Assembly: GCA_964569245.1 (NCBI GenBank)
Contig: CAZMTK010000003.1
Location: forward strand, 62,001-126,000
From: JAAYTY01 sp964569245
Lineage (GTDB): Bacteria; Fermentibacterota; Fermentibacteria; Fermentibacterales; Fermentibacteraceae
Direction of reading: 5' to 3'
Length of the DNA stretch: 64,000 nt
Translations under genes and position numbers: made by a program
The notes under the pieces: model-generated
The model's input: only the letters and a program-made list of their open reading frames with translations
Database searches by the model: none
Told to the model about the DNA's origin: nothing
In this document: positions 42,926-51,266 of the stretch, in pieces
How positions within the stretch are numbered: position 1 is the stretch's first letter
Layout of the letters: each line of letters begins with the position of its first letter

Positions 42926-43878
42926 GCGCCTGGAGCAGGAACTTGATCGTGCGCTGGGCATCCAGGGCTGTTCTCGCAGTGCTGGTGCTCTTCGCTCTAG
43001 CTTCGGTGGCTGCGAGGTGGAGTGAGATCTCCGGTTCGTTCGAGAGGGTGAGCTGGTCTCCGGATCCGCTTGCACTCGCCGCTTCGGCGGTGATCCTGGC
43101 TGCATCGCTTGCATTCAATCCATTCGGCTGGATGATGCTCGCGAGAGAGCTGGGATCGGACACGTCCGCCGCCGGGCTGAGGGCTGCGTGGTTCGCCAGC
43201 CAGCTCGGAAGATACATGCCCGGCAAGATCTGGCTCTTCGCGGGCAGGATCGGGTTCCTGAGGAGCGAAGGGCTCTCCACTGCGCGCGCAGTCGCTGCCT
43301 CGGTCTGGGAGCTGGTCGCGGGCGCTGCGGCGGCAGGCGCCGTGGCCCTGCCCTGCATGCTGCTCTCCGGCGCCACGGACATCGCCCCTGCTGTGAGGAC
43401 CGCAGCCACGGCGGCAGCCGCGGCGATGTTCCTGCTGCCCCTGCTGGGCCCCGTCCAGAAGGCTGCGTTCGCTCTGAAGGGCAGGTCCGCCTTCACGGGG
43501 ATCCGGACTTCGGCAGGGCTGAGGGTGGCGGGCCTCTTCTGCACCCTCTGGGTGGCTCGCGGGCTCTCCCTCTACCTGTGGCTCACCGGGCTGGGGCTGG
43601 AGACCCGCGGGTTCTGGCCCGTCATGGCTGCCGCGCCGCTGTCGTGGCTCGCGGGGTATATTGTCTTCGTAGTTCCCGGAGGCATCGGCGTGAGGGAGAC
43701 CGTGACGGCTGTGCTGGCGGCCCCTCCCGGCACGGCCGGCCCCGTTGTGGCCGCCTGCCTTTGCCAGACGGCGCTCATGGCCGTTCTCGAGATCCTTCTG
43801 GCGCTTCCCGCCTTCAGGGCGGCTCCTGGAGTCCGCGACACAGCGAAAGGCGGAGCAGATGGTGCGGATTCAGGCTGA
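42922..43878 (+). CDS. UPF0104 / LPG-synthase-TM family flippase-like membrane protein
   Basis: A 318-residue protein with about eight membrane helices. The family signatures are ASQLGRYMPGKIW near residue 95 and FVVPGGIGVRE near 252. These are the flippase-like part of MprF and free-standing UPF0104 proteins. TTG 42922 overlaps the epimerase stop (TTGA). Within this operon it is a candidate to flip the polyprenyl-phosphate sugar made by the GT2 enzyme. A second copy is fused to a radical SAM domain two genes downstream. Confidence 0.88.
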   Translation: MSAWSRNLIVRWASRAVLAVLVLFALASVAARWSEISGSFERVSWSPDPLALAASAVILAASLAFNPFGWMMLARELGSDTSAAGLRAAWFASQLGRYMPGKIWLFAGRIGFLRSEGLSTARAVAASVWELVAGAAAAGAVALPCMLLSGATDIAPAVRTAATAAAAAMFLLPLLGPVQKAAFALKGRSAFTGIRTSAGLRVAGLFCTLWVARGLSLYLWLTGLGLETRGFWPVMAAAPLSWLAGYIVFVVPGGIGVRETVTAVLAAPPGTAGPVVAACLCQTALMAVLEILLALPAFRAAPGVRDTAKGGADGADSG

Positions 43879-46135
43879 TCGAGGGAGCTGGCTGGCAGCG
43901 CTGGGTCTCATGGCTGCCCTGTCGGCTGCTGTGTACTGGAGCGTCCTGTCGTCCCCGCGCCTTCCGGGGGGCGATCTCAGCGACACCGTCCACCAGGGCT
44001 ACCCCTTTCTCCAGTTCACAAGGCAGGCTCTCCTCGAATGGCGCCTGCCCCACTGGAATCCCTTCATCTATTGCGGAATCCCCTTCTACTCCTCGTTCTC
44101 CGCCCCTGTCACGTATCCGATCCGGGGCGCACTCCTGCTCGCAGGAGCCGAGGCTGCGGTCCGATTCCTCTTTCCCGTGCACCTCGTCATCGGAGGCATG
44201 TCGGCCTGGCTTCTCCTGGGGGCTGTGGGCGTGTCCCGCCAGGGGAGGCTGGCGGGTGCCCTCGCCTTCGCAGCCGGCGCCTGGGCGAACACCCTGTTCT
44301 ATGCGGGGCATGGCAGCAAGATCATCTGCTGGAGCTACCTCCCCCTCCTGCTGTTCGCCTGCGAGCGATGGCTCGCCACCAGGCGGCTCTGGTTCGCAGC
44401 CCTGGGAGGCCTGTGCTTCGGCATGCAGGCGCTCTCGAGCCATCCCCAGATGCTGCTCTACAGCGGCATGGCCGCCCTCCTGTGGTCAGCGGCGAGGTCC
44501 CTGCAGTCGCGCTGCCTGCGGACGGCGGCGGCCGCCGCCGGCGGCCTGGCGCTCATGACCGTCCTCGGGCTCTCGGTCGGAGCTGTGCAGCTTCTTCCGG
44601 GGTATGATTTCTCCAGGTACTCCAGCCGGGGTGAGAACCTGTCGCTGGACCAGTCGCAGAGCTACTCCCTGCCGCCCGAGGAGACGCTCGTCATGGTCTT
44701 CCCCCGCCTGTTCGGCTACAGGCACGGCTTCGCCGACAGCTCCGCCGGGGGCATCCCGCTCTACTGGGGGAGGCTCGGTCTGAGGCTCTCCAGCGAGTTC
44801 ACCGGGGTCTCGGTAGCGCTTCTCGCGCTGATCGGCCTGCTCGCCGGGAGGTCGGCCTGCCGATGGCCCCTGCTCGCGATCCTGGTCACGGGGCTAGTCG
44901 TCTCGTGGGGCGGCTATACCCCCGTCTATTCTCTCCTCTACCGGCTGGTGCCGCTCTTCAGGAAGCTCAGGGCCCCCCACATGGCGGCGTTCCTCAGCAC
45001 GTCGGCTCTCTCGCTGATGGCCGGCCCGGGCTTCGACGCGCTCCTCGCGAAAGGGGGCCGATCGTGGAAGGCGGCCCTCGTCTTCTCTGCATCGTGCCTG
45101 GTCGCCTTCATTGCGGCAGGCCCTATCGTGGAGAGCCTCCAGGCGGGATGGTGGGATAGGGCGGGGGTCGCCCCCTCCGACTGGATCGTACAGCGGCGCA
45201 TAGACATGGCTGCTGGTGACTTCCTGCGTGCCTGCGTCTCGGCCGCCTTGGTCGGGCTCGCCGGGCTGCTGGCCTCGAGGGGCAGGCTGACCCCGGGCGG
45301 CGCGCTGGTGCCTGCGCTCTTGCTCATGTCGCTGGAGCTCGTCCCGGTAGACAGGGATTTCCAGGTTTTCCTGCCGGACACCAGAATCGAGTCTGTGTGT
45401 CCGGACTATTCCCGGCTGGCCGCCGCCGCCGGCGGTGGGAGGGTTCTCCCTGGCGGAAACGAGATGATCCCGTCAGGAGTGCTGTCGGTCGCCGGGTATC
45501 ACGCGGCGAGAACGCAGGCCAACGACGACATGCTGGAGCTTGTCTCCGGCGGCGGGCTGGCCGGGGCGAGGCTCACAGCCTTCACGGTGCTCTTCGAGTC
45601 CGGCGTCGTAGTACCCTACGACTCGCTGATAGCGGCTGTCTCCGGAGGCCCGGGCGGCGTGCCGGAGGGGCTCGAGAGACCGCAGCCGAGAGTCTTCCTG
45701 GCGTCGGACTGGGCGGTGGATCCTGCATCGGCCGGGGGCTCCTTCGATCCCGGCGGCCCCCCGCCGGAGAGGCTCACGGTGCTGGACAGGGATCCCGGCA
45801 TCCCGCACGGCGGCGACTCCTCCGGAACGGCCCGGATGGTTGCGGACCTGCCCGAGCTGGTCGTCGTGGAGACCTGCGCGGGCTCTCCCTCCATACTGGT
45901 CCTCGCCGACACCTGGTATCCCCGGTGGCGCGCCGAGGTCGACGGCGTCGAGACACCCCTTCTCAGGGCCAACTGCTGGCAGAGGGGCGTGGCCGTGCCT
46001 GCAGGGGAGCACACAGTGAGCTTCAGGTTCGACCATTCGGACGTGGGAATCGGCGCCCTCGCCAGCGTGACCGGGATCGCCCTGACTGCGGGGATCGGCC
46101 TCCTCGAGCTGCTCTCGCGCCGCAGGAGGGCCTGA
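43859..46135 (+). CDS. YfhO-type GT-C membrane glycosyltransferase
   Basis: A 758-residue multi-pass protein of the YfhO family, putative GT-C enzymes that transfer a sugar from polyprenyl-phosphate on the outer face. After the first helix comes the acidic loop PGGDLSDTVHQGYPF, then WNPFIYCGIPFYS. About 12 helices follow to residue 500, then a periplasmic domain, and at the end DTWYPRWRAEVDGVE and PAGEHTVSFRFD with a final helix. These last motifs are the YfhO C-terminal signature. ATG 43859 has an AAAGGCGGAG site. GT2, flippase-like and YfhO genes are adjacent. Confidence 0.88.
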   Translation: MVRIQADRGSWLAALGLMAALSAAVYWSVLSSPRLPGGDLSDTVHQGYPFLQFTRQALLEWRLPHWNPFIYCGIPFYSSFSAPVTYPIRGALLLAGAEAAVRFLFPVHLVIGGMSAWLLLGAVGVSRQGRLAGALAFAAGAWANTLFYAGHGSKIICWSYLPLLLFACERWLATRRLWFAALGGLCFGMQALSSHPQMLLYSGMAALLWSAARSLQSRCLRTAAAAAGGLALMTVLGLSVGAVQLLPGYDFSRYSSRGENLSLDQSQSYSLPPEETLVMVFPRLFGYRHGFADSSAGGIPLYWGRLGLRLSSEFTGVSVALLALIGLLAGRSACRWPLLAILVTGLVVSWGGYTPVYSLLYRLVPLFRKLRAPHMAAFLSTSALSLMAGPGFDALLAKGGRSWKAALVFSASCLVAFIAAGPIVESLQAGWWDRAGVAPSDWIVQRRIDMAAGDFLRACVSAALVGLAGLLASRGRLTPGGALVPALLLMSLELVPVDRDFQVFLPDTRIESVCPDYSRLAAAAGGGRVLPGGNEMIPSGVLSVAGYHAARTQANDDMLELVSGGGLAGARLTAFTVLFESGVVVPYDSLIAAVSGGPGGVPEGLERPQPRVFLASDWAVDPASAGGSFDPGGPPPERLTVLDRDPGIPHGGDSSGTARMVADLPELVVVETCAGSPSILVLADTWYPRWRAEVDGVETPLLRANCWQRGVAVPAGEHTVSFRFDHSDVGIGALASVTGIALTAGIGLLELLSRRRRA

Positions 46136-46138
46136 AGA

Positions 46139-48274
46139 GTGGCGAGAAGAAAGGCTGCGGAGGCCGCCGCCGCCTGGCTGGGCGTGCTGCTGACCGCGGC
46201 TGCCGCGGCCGTCTTCGCGTTCGTCCTGTGGCCTTCGTGGAAGCCCCGGGTCGAGGCGTTCTTCTCGGGATTCGACCCCCTCGCGCGCTGGCCCCTGATA
46301 GCGCTCTCCGTGCTGTCCGCCCTGCTGAGCCAGGCGTTCGCGCCCTGCGCGTGGCAGAGGGTGCTCCGGGCGCTGTCCCTGCCCGGCTCGCACGGTTCCG
46401 ACTCGAAGCGCAACTGGTACGTGACGCAGATGGGCAGCTACATCCCGGGGAAGTTCTGGATGTACATCGGGAGGGCGGCCTTCCTCGGCGCGCGCGGCGC
46501 CGGCGGCGCGAAGAGCAGCGCGGCCATCGCCCTGGAGAACATCTACCTCATGGTGTCGGTATGCCTCATGGCGCTGGTCGCTATACCCTTCACCGGCGGC
46601 ACCCGCATGCCCGGGGGAGTCAGGGCAGCGCTCGCAGTCTCAATGGGAGCCACGCTCCTGGCGCTTCTTGCGCCCGGCATCAGGAGGGGGCTGGCGGCGC
46701 TGATCACGAGGAGGCCCGGCGGGGACCCCGGCGTACTGCCGGAGCTCTCCCTGGGCAGCCAGGCTGTCATGATAGGGTTCGACATGCTCTCCTGGACCTT
46801 CAGGGGCGCTTCGCTCTTCTTCTGGTTCCTCGCGGCGGGTGCGGGCGCTGGCAGAGAGGTCCAGATGCTCTCCGTCTGCCTGCTGGCCATGCCCGTCTCC
46901 TGGCTCGCGGCACTGCTCCTCGTGATCGTGCCCGGGGGCATCGGTCTGCGCGAGTCCATCCAGGGGGTTCTTCTGCAGGAGTTCGCAGGAGCGTCTCTGG
47001 CCGTCGCCACTACCATCGCCCTCTCTCACAGGATCGTGCTCATCGTCTCCGAGGGAGTCTTCGCGGCCGGCGCGCTCGTCCTCGACGGCCTCTGGAAGAG
47101 GCGCCCCTCGATGATGAGACATCTCCGCCAGTCGGCGAGGCTCGCGGCGTGCCTCCTGCGCGCCAGGCTGTTCATGATGGGCGTCGGGACCCCGCCGCCC
47201 CCTGTGAATCTCACCTTCTCGGTCACGAGGAGGTGCCAGTCGCGCTGCCGGACCTGCTACATCTGGAAGGCCCCTCCCCTCGAGGAGCTGTCGCTGGCGG
47301 AGATAGAGGCGCTCTTCCGGGAGATCGGCTGGACCTACTTCTTCAACGTCTCGGGCGGCGAGCCCTTCCTGCGGGACGACCTGCCGGAGATCGTGGGCCT
47401 CGCCTGCAGACACCTCGATCCCGCCGTCATCCACATCCCCACGAACGCCCTCCTGCCCGCTAGGATCGAGTCCATGACCGCCGAGATGCTGGAGATCGTC
47501 GCCCGCGAGGCGCCTGGAGCCGCGCTCACGATAAAGCCCTCCTTCGACGGGGTCGGGGACCTGCATGACGAGGTGCGGGGGGTCCCCGGCAACTTCGCCA
47601 GGCTCCTCGACACCCTCGAGAGGCTCCTGGCCCTGCGGGAGCGCCACCCCGAGCTGCATGTCGGAGTGGGCACGGTGATCTCCCGCGAGAACGCCGGAAG
47701 GCTCGGCGAGATCATGGAGTTCGCCGGCAGCCTCGGCGTGGACACCTACATCAACGAGATCGCCGAGGAGCGGGAGGAGTTCTTCAACCGCGGCTCAGGA
47801 ATAACGCCCGACCCGGACACCTACCGCAGGATCATGCTCGGCTTCAAGGCAGCCGCCGTTGACAGGATGCGGAGCATGAAGCTCCTCGGGCGGATCACCA
47901 CCGCGCTAAGGATCGTCTATTACGACCTTGTAGTGAGGATCATGCAGGAGAAGCGCCAGGTGATACCGTGCTACGCGGGAATACTGAACGCCCACATCAA
48001 CGCCGACGGAGCCCTCTGGCCCTGCGCGATAAGAGCCTACGGCTCCGAGATGGGGAGGGCGGGGCGAGAGGGCGGCTTCGCCGGAGCGTGGAAGTCCGAA
48101 AGGGCCCGCGCGATCAGGCGCTCGATCAGGAGGGGGGAGTGCGGCTGCCCGCTCGCCAACCAGGCCTATTCCAACATCCTCATGCATGCGCCAAGCCTTC
48201 TCCGCGCAGCCCGCACTGCGCTGTTCCCGGGCAGGGCCTCCGCGCGGTCTCCCCGGCAGGAAGGAGCAGGATGA
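46139..48274 (+). CDS. UPF0104 flippase-like domain fused to a SPASM-like radical SAM domain
   Basis: A 711-residue fusion. Residues about 10-330 are a UPF0104 membrane unit (QMGSYIPGKFWMYIGR about 97-112, IVPGGIGLRES about 263-273). After a short linker, residues about 356-690 are a radical SAM enzyme: CxxxCxxC at Cys366, Cys370 and Cys373 (CQSRCRTC), SGGEP at 405-409, TIKPSFDG and VGVGTVISREN. The C-terminal region has Cys-x12-Gly-x4-Cys (CYAGILN to ALWPC), the SPASM/twitch spacing, then a CGC group. The frame is continuous with no stop. GTG 46139 follows the YfhO stop by 3 bp, and the stop overlaps the creatininase ATG (ATGA). The substrate is unknown. Confidence 0.88.
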   Translation: MARRKAAEAAAAWLGVLLTAAAAAVFAFVLWPSWKPRVEAFFSGFDPLARWPLIALSVLSALLSQAFAPCAWQRVLRALSLPGSHGSDSKRNWYVTQMGSYIPGKFWMYIGRAAFLGARGAGGAKSSAAIALENIYLMVSVCLMALVAIPFTGGTRMPGGVRAALAVSMGATLLALLAPGIRRGLAALITRRPGGDPGVLPELSLGSQAVMIGFDMLSWTFRGASLFFWFLAAGAGAGREVQMLSVCLLAMPVSWLAALLLVIVPGGIGLRESIQGVLLQEFAGASLAVATTIALSHRIVLIVSEGVFAAGALVLDGLWKRRPSMMRHLRQSARLAACLLRARLFMMGVGTPPPPVNLTFSVTRRCQSRCRTCYIWKAPPLEELSLAEIEALFREIGWTYFFNVSGGEPFLRDDLPEIVGLACRHLDPAVIHIPTNALLPARIESMTAEMLEIVAREAPGAALTIKPSFDGVGDLHDEVRGVPGNFARLLDTLERLLALRERHPELHVGVGTVISRENAGRLGEIMEFAGSLGVDTYINEIAEEREEFFNRGSGITPDPDTYRRIMLGFKAAAVDRMRSMKLLGRITTALRIVYYDLVVRIMQEKRQVIPCYAGILNAHINADGALWPCAIRAYGSEMGRAGREGGFAGAWKSERARAIRRSIRRGECGCPLANQAYSNILMHAPSLLRAARTALFPGRASARSPRQEGAG

Positions 48275-48987
48275 AGCTTCTCGAGATGACGACCCACGAC
48301 TTCGCGAGGCTGGAACCCTCGCTCGCCTTCCTCCCCCTCGGTACGGTGGAGGCGCACGACCTCGGCCCGCTGGGAACCGACGCAGTCGCACCCGAGCGCA
48401 TAGCCTGCGACCTGGCGGGCAGGTTCGGGGCGGTCGTGCTCCCCACCATGCCATACGGGCTCGTACGCTCTCTGGCCGGCCACCCCGGCGGCATGTGGCT
48501 CACGGAGGATACCTACAGGGCCGTGGTGCTGGAGCTGATAGGCTCGATATCCCTCTCGGGCGTCTCCAGGCTGGTCGTCTTCAACGGGCACGGCGGCAAC
48601 ACCGGCGTCCTCAGGGAGGTCCTGCCGGAGGCAGTGGAGAGATACGGGACGATGACGGCTCTGGTTGACTGGTGGGTCGCGGGGGGCGACATCGCACGGA
48701 GGCTCTTCGGCGGCGCCGCCGGGCACGGGGGCTCTGACGAGCTCTCGGTCGTCTTCTCGGACAGGCTGGACATGCTGCCGGAGTGGGACGGAAGCAGGTC
48801 GTGGAGGGCGGTCGAAGGGGCGTGGGCGTGGCCCGCCCCAAGGTCATCGATCAGGTACGACGACGAACCTGCAAGACCCCTCGAGCGGGGCGCGGCGGCC
48901 GAATACTACAGACTCCTGCTGGAGAGGCTGGAAGTGACGGTCGAGGGCATCCTGTCCGGCTGGGACTCGATCCCGCGCATCACCTGA
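48271..48987 (+). CDS. Creatininase-family amidohydrolase
   Basis: A 238-residue metal amidohydrolase of the creatininase/ArfB/MftE family. Metal ligands are seen in GTVEAHDLGPLGTDA (Glu, His, Asp; about 23-37) and NGHGGNTG (about 110). A later GHGGSDELS adds a His and Glu. Family members cleave creatinine, formamides in F420/riboflavin pathways, or the peptide in mycofactocin maturation (MftE). Coupling by ATGA to a radical SAM gene recalls the last. It ends the sigma-factor operon and is convergent with tsaC, with 8 bp of overlap. Confidence 0.88.
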   Translation: MKLLEMTTHDFARLEPSLAFLPLGTVEAHDLGPLGTDAVAPERIACDLAGRFGAVVLPTMPYGLVRSLAGHPGGMWLTEDTYRAVVLELIGSISLSGVSRLVVFNGHGGNTGVLREVLPEAVERYGTMTALVDWWVAGGDIARRLFGGAAGHGGSDELSVVFSDRLDMLPEWDGSRSWRAVEGAWAWPAPRSSIRYDDEPARPLERGAAAEYYRLLLERLEVTVEGILSGWDSIPRIT

Positions 48988-49645
48988 TCCTCTCCACCCC
49001 CCCGGGCACCGGGCGCAGGATGGCGGACGGGAGGGAGGGGGGCAGTCTCCCGCCGTCCAGCACGAGATCCACTCCTGCGATCACCCCTTCGTCCACCTCG
49101 TCCACCGACAGAGCGGGTGCGCCGGCGGAGGTGTTCGCGCTAGAGGACACGAGCGGCCTTCGGGCGAGCCTCAGCAGCATCCTGCTGAGCGGATCGGCGG
49201 GAACCCTGAGGGCGACGGTCCCGTCGGGAGCCTGGACCCAGGAGGGGCAGGCGGGGCTGGATGGGAGCACCACGCTGACAGGGCCGGGCCACCATCGTGC
49301 CAGGCTGTCCATGACTTCGTCCCCCGGAGGCATGGCCAGCTCCAGGGCTGCATCCGCATCCATCCCCACCACCACGAACGGTCGCGGCAGAGAGCACCCC
49401 TTGAGCGCCGCCAGCCTCTCGGCAGCCTTCCTGTCCCGGACCGAGCAGCAGATCCCGTAGACTGTGTCCGACGGATACAAGACGATGCCCCCCGAACGGA
49501 TCGCTGCAGCCGCACGCGATACGGGCGCCTCTTCGGGCGCCTCCCGGGAAACCGGCAGCGTCCTGCCCGTCAGATGCCCCTTGCAGCCCGGACGCGGCCG
49601 GCTAGAGCAGGATCGGAGAGCGCCAGGATCTCCGCGGCGAGCCAT
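48980..49645 (-). CDS. tsaC: Threonylcarbamoyl-AMP synthase (TsaC/YrdC/Sua5 family)
   Basis: This enzyme makes threonylcarbamoyl-AMP for the t6A tRNA modification. The 221-residue frame contains GGIVLYPSDTVYGI, LAALKGCSLPRPFVVV, WPGPVSVVLP, VALRVPADP and SSSANTSAG. In the usual KGRPxxKPL motif Arg and the second Lys are Cys and Arg. ATG 49645 lies 76 bp inside purE. CTG 49571-49573 overlaps the purE stop (CTGA), fits the style of this genome, and gives a more typical N-terminus of about 24 residues before GGIVLYP. The start is therefore unsettled. Confidence 0.86.
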   Translation of the reverse strand: MARRGDPGALRSCSSRPRPGCKGHLTGRTLPVSREAPEEAPVSRAAAAIRSGGIVLYPSDTVYGICCSVRDRKAAERLAALKGCSLPRPFVVVGMDADAALELAMPPGDEVMDSLARWWPGPVSVVLPSSPACPSWVQAPDGTVALRVPADPLSRMLLRLARRPLVSSSANTSAGAPALSVDEVDEGVIAGVDLVLDGGRLPPSLPSAILRPVPGGVERIR

Positions 49646-50025
49646 GCAGCGTTCCTGGCCCCGTGGGAGCCTATGGCGACCGCAGCCACCGGGATGCCCT
49701 TCGGCATCTGAACAGTGGAGAGGAGCGCGTCGAGACCGCCGAGAGTGCCCCCCGCGAGGGGGACTCCGACGACGGGCAGAATGGTCCTTGATGCGACAGC
49801 CCCGGCGAGGTGCGCAGCAAGCCCCGCGCCTGCGATGAGAACCCTGATGCCCCTGCCCTCCGCCTCCCCTGCGTAGCGGGCGACCAGGTCGGGGTTCCTG
49901 TGGGCTGACATGACCGAGACCTCGCAGGGGACCCCCAGCTCCTCGAGGACGGTTCTGGCCTGGTCCATCGTCTCCCTGTCGCTCTCGCTGCCCATGAGTA
50001 TTCCGACCAGCGGATGATCACTCAT
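49570..50025 (-). CDS. purE: N5-carboxyaminoimidazole ribonucleotide mutase PurE
   Basis: A 151-residue class I PurE that converts N5-CAIR to CAIR in purine synthesis. It has GILMGSESDRE, SVMSAHRNPD, IAGAGLAAHLAGAVA and LLSTVQMPKGIPVA, all diagnostic. ATG 50025 overlaps the purD stop (ATGA). The partner PurK is not in the window. The longer upstream frame is purD read in another frame. Confidence 0.96.
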   Translation of the reverse strand: MSDHPLVGILMGSESDRETMDQARTVLEELGVPCEVSVMSAHRNPDLVARYAGEAEGRGIRVLIAGAGLAAHLAGAVASRTILPVVGVPLAGGTLGGLDALLSTVQMPKGIPVAAVAIGSHGARNAAWLAAEILALSDPALAGRVRAARGI

Positions 50026-51266
50026 GTCGTCCTCCCTATGTCCTTCCTGTAGCGCGCCCCTTCGAAGCGCACCAGGGATGCGCCGCGATATGCCCTTTCG
50101 AGCGCCTCTTCCAGGTTGACGCCGGTGCCGGTGATGGAGACCACCCGCCCTCCGTCCGTCACGATGCGGCCGTCTCTCTCCGCGGTCCCGGCATGGAAGA
50201 CCAGCGCCTCCCTCCCGGCCTCTTCGAGACCTTCGATCCAATGGCCCTTGGAGTACGGTCCGGGATAGCCGCCCGATGCGACCACAACGCATGCTGCGGC
50301 GCCCTCCGCCCTGCCGACCTTCTCCGGCACGCCCGAACCGGAGGCGGCCAGGTGCAGGTCGCCGGCCAGATCGCCTTCGAGGAGCGGCAGCACTGACTGA
50401 GTCTCGGGATCCCCGAACCTGCAGTTGAACTCCAGCACCGAGACGCCCTCCTCCGAGACCATGAGCCCGGCGTACAGGATTCCGCGGTAGTCTATCCCCC
50501 TCGACGCGAGCTCTTGGAGGACGGGCAGGAACACCTCGCGCAGAACGCGCGCATCGAAGTCTGGTGCCAGGTCCGGGGGTGGGCACACGGCTCCCATCCC
50601 TCCGGTGTTCGGTCCGGCATCGCCGTCGAAGGCCCTCTTGTGATCCCTCGAGGGAGGCAGGACGACTGCGGACGTCCCGCAGCAGATCGCCATGACGCTC
50701 GCCTCCCTCCCCTTCAGGCGCCTCTCGACAAGGAGACCGCGCACTCCCGCCGGCGAGGAGAGGATGGAATCGAGGGCGGAGGAGGCCTCCTCGAGAGTCT
50801 CCGGCAGGAAGACCCCTTTGCCGGCCGCCAGACCGTCGGCCTTGATCACCCAGTCCGACACGCGGTCGCCCATCCAGGAGAGGGCCGAGGACGCCGTCTC
50901 GAAGCGTCTGGCGTCGGCGGTGGGGACTCCGGCAGTCTTCATGACATCCTTCGCGAACCACTTGCTCGACTCGATCCTGGCCCCTGATGCACCCGGGCCG
51001 AAGCAGGCGATGCCATCCTCGCGCAGCGCCGTCGCCACATCCGCCTCGAGCGGCGCCTCGGGGCCGATGACCACGAGCCCGATGCCCGCGTCACGGCAAA
51101 GGCCCGCAAGCGCCTTTCCGTCCATGGGGGAGACCGGATGGCAGGGACCGAGCCTGGCCATGCCCGGGTTTCCCGGAGCGGAGTGCACCTCGTGCAGCCC
51201 GCAGCGGGAGAGAGCCCAGGCGATGGCGTGCTCCCTCCCCCCGGACCCTGCGACCAGCACCTTCAT
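50022..51266 (-). CDS. purD: Phosphoribosylamine-glycine ligase PurD
   Basis: A 414-residue ATP-grasp enzyme that makes glycinamide ribonucleotide in purine synthesis. It begins VLVAGSGGREHA and shows GPEAPLEAD, SSKWFAKDVM, VIKADGLAAGKGV, PPSRDHKRAFDGDAGPNTGGMGA and LEFNCRFGDPETQ. Length and motifs are typical. It shares the terminal base of the panB stop and couples to purE through ATGA. Confidence 0.97.
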   Translation of the reverse strand: MKVLVAGSGGREHAIAWALSRCGLHEVHSAPGNPGMARLGPCHPVSPMDGKALAGLCRDAGIGLVVIGPEAPLEADVATALREDGIACFGPGASGARIESSKWFAKDVMKTAGVPTADARRFETASSALSWMGDRVSDWVIKADGLAAGKGVFLPETLEEASSALDSILSSPAGVRGLLVERRLKGREASVMAICCGTSAVVLPPSRDHKRAFDGDAGPNTGGMGAVCPPPDLAPDFDARVLREVFLPVLQELASRGIDYRGILYAGLMVSEEGVSVLEFNCRFGDPETQSVLPLLEGDLAGDLHLAASGSGVPEKVGRAEGAAACVVVASGGYPGPYSKGHWIEGLEEAGREALVFHAGTAERDGRIVTDGGRVVSITGTGVNLEEALERAYRGASLVRFEGARYRKDIGRTT

